Source of the DNA: Streptomyces sp. I6
GTDB taxonomy: Bacteria > Actinomycetota > Actinomycetes > Streptomycetales > Streptomycetaceae
Assembly (NCBI GenBank): GCA_003725745.1
Contig: RHDP01000001.1
Location: 3,425,001 to 3,489,000 of the forward strand
Length of the DNA stretch: 64,000 nt
Reading direction: 5' to 3'
In this document: piece by piece, positions 63,309 to 64,000 of the stretch
Position numbering within the stretch: position 1 is the stretch's first letter
How the letters are laid out: each line of letters starts with the position of its first letter
Notes under the pieces: generated by a model
What the model was told of the DNA's origin: nothing
The model's input: the letters and a program-made list of their open reading frames with translations, nothing else
The model's database searches: none
Position numbers and translations under genes: made by a program

Positions 63309-64000
63309 GTGCCGCCGCCGCAGACCCTTCTCCCCCGGCCCGTGCAGCGCCTCGCCGCCTGGTGCGCCGTCGCGCTGCTCGTCGCGGGGTCGGCGCCGTC
63401 GGCGTATGGCTGATCGTCGAGTTCAAGACCGCCGTCACCCCCCTGCTGCTCGCACTGCTGGGTACCGCGCTGCTCGGCCCGCTGCACCGGCGCCTGATCA
63501 GGATGAAGGTGCAGCGCTCGCTCGCCGCGGGGATCACCTGCGCGGCCGTCGTCGCGGTCGTCGGCGGGGCGATGTACATCGTGGTCAACGCGCTGATCGA
63601 GTCCGGGGACCAGATCATCGCCTCCCTCAAGCGGGCCGCGGCCGACCTGGCCAGGCACTTCGGCGCCGCCGGCACCTCGCTCGACGACCTGGCCACCAAC
63701 TCCAGGCAACTGCTGAGCAGGTTCGGCGGGACCGCCGCGTCCGAGGTGATCTCCGGCATCAGCGTCGTGGGCGAGATGATCGCCATCGCCGTCCTCGCCC
63801 TGCTGCTGAGCTTCTTCTTCCTCCGCGACTCCGACCGCGCGGTCTCCACCCTGCGCTCCCTCGTCCCGCAGTCCACCGGGGACATGGCGGAGGCGATGGG
63901 GCGGCGGGCGTTCGAGGCGGTCGAGGGCTTCATGCGCGGCACCACGTTCATCGCCCTCATCGACGCCGTCTGCATCACCGTCGGCCTGCTGGTCCTGCGC
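63309..64000 (+). CDS. AI-2E family transporter (PerM-like), 5' part, one frame break, cut by window end
   Basis: About 230 residues visible after joining a break near 63387 in GGGG (join reads LLVAGVGAVGVWLIVEF). Family features: two N-terminal helices (TPLLLALLGTALLGPL), the large periplasmic-type helical loop (SGDQIIASLKRAAADLARHF), and VVGEMIAIAVLALLLSFFFL. PerM-type proteins are broad permeases and only some transport autoinducer-2. GTG 63309 is the first start in the corrected frame; the true start could differ. Confidence 0.85.

Noticed and set aside
1..64000. CRISPR arrays, insertion sequences, prophage or toxin-antitoxin loci
   Set aside because: No direct-repeat/spacer pattern, transposase, phage structural gene or paired toxin gene was seen; the tandem repeats found have no regular unique spacers.

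Overview
The window is Streptomyces chromosomal DNA, very G+C rich and densely coded. It has GTG, ATG and occasional TTG starts, many 4-base stop/start overlaps (GTGA, ATGA), and the actinobacterial pknB cell-wall kinase operon. From memory, the gene order matches the region around SCO3800-SCO3850 of S. coelicolor, which lies near oriC. A perfect parS core (34666-34679) fits an origin-proximal position. I see no phage, plasmid, insertion sequence or CRISPR array. The content is core genome rather than accessory islands.

Layout. 1-3.0 kb: end of a class E sortase, a small membrane protein, an orphan PabA/TrpG-type amidotransferase and two class E sortases (srtE1/srtE2 type). 3.3-11.4 kb, minus strand: fhaA, fhaB, PP2C phosphatase, rodA/ftsW-type SEDS polymerase, pbpA-type PBP and pknB with four PASTA repeats, together a phospho-controlled peptidoglycan synthesis operon. 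12.2 kb: tRNA-Leu(CAG) with a strong terminator, then a DUF2252 protein, a J-domain protein and a rhodanese. 15.8-27.5 kb: an acyl-CoA dehydrogenase, the phenylacetyl-CoA epoxidase operon paaABCDE, a DUF5819-HTTM membrane pair, an rRNA/tRNA 2'-O-methyltransferase, paaN, a two-domain 3-hydroxyacyl-CoA dehydrogenase and a TetR regulator. 27.7-32.2 kb: an AsnC/Lrp regulator divergent from a three-gene branched-chain 2-oxoacid dehydrogenase operon. 32.3-36.8 kb: mobA, moeA, a RCK potassium channel and a quinone oxidoreductase. 37-42.6 kb: proteasome activator bpa, a secreted anchored protein and two divergent Ser/Thr kinases. 42.7-49.1 kb: an aminoglycoside-phosphotransferase-like kinase, an orphan NarL-type regulator, and a second oxoacid dehydrogenase operon. 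49.3-64 kb: a K15-type DD-transpeptidase, GntR+MFS, a mycothiol-type isomerase family protein, a nitrilase-family amidohydrolase, a thioredoxin-NHL protein, an M18 aminopeptidase, a FadE-type dehydrogenase, a DUF397 protein, an SseB-like protein, pirin and an AI-2E transporter cut by the window end.

Two observations dominate. First, 18 genes contain in total about 26 frame breaks. Every one has the sign of a single missing base, most sit in a G or C run, and restoring the bases makes every complete affected gene a whole number of codons. I read this as homopolymer under-calling in the sequence rather than real gene decay, so I give each such gene as one joined CDS and state the break. Second, the same 18-bp TetR-type operator occurs in front of paaA, inside the paaN promoter, and in front of the first branched-chain dehydrogenase operon, with a TetR gene in the same cluster. 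This suggests one regulator ties aromatic (phenylacetate) and branched-chain acyl-CoA catabolism together.

Other signals: short-spaced -10 boxes suggest leaderless mRNAs for at least seven genes; an orphan response regulator has Glu at its phospho-acceptor position; an AT-rich palindrome lies between that regulator and the second dehydrogenase operon; a repeat-like element sits in frame inside a thioredoxin-NHL gene; and several short tandem repeats lie between genes. I found no strong case for a wholly new multi-gene system. The DUF5819-HTTM pair is the least understood conserved module here.
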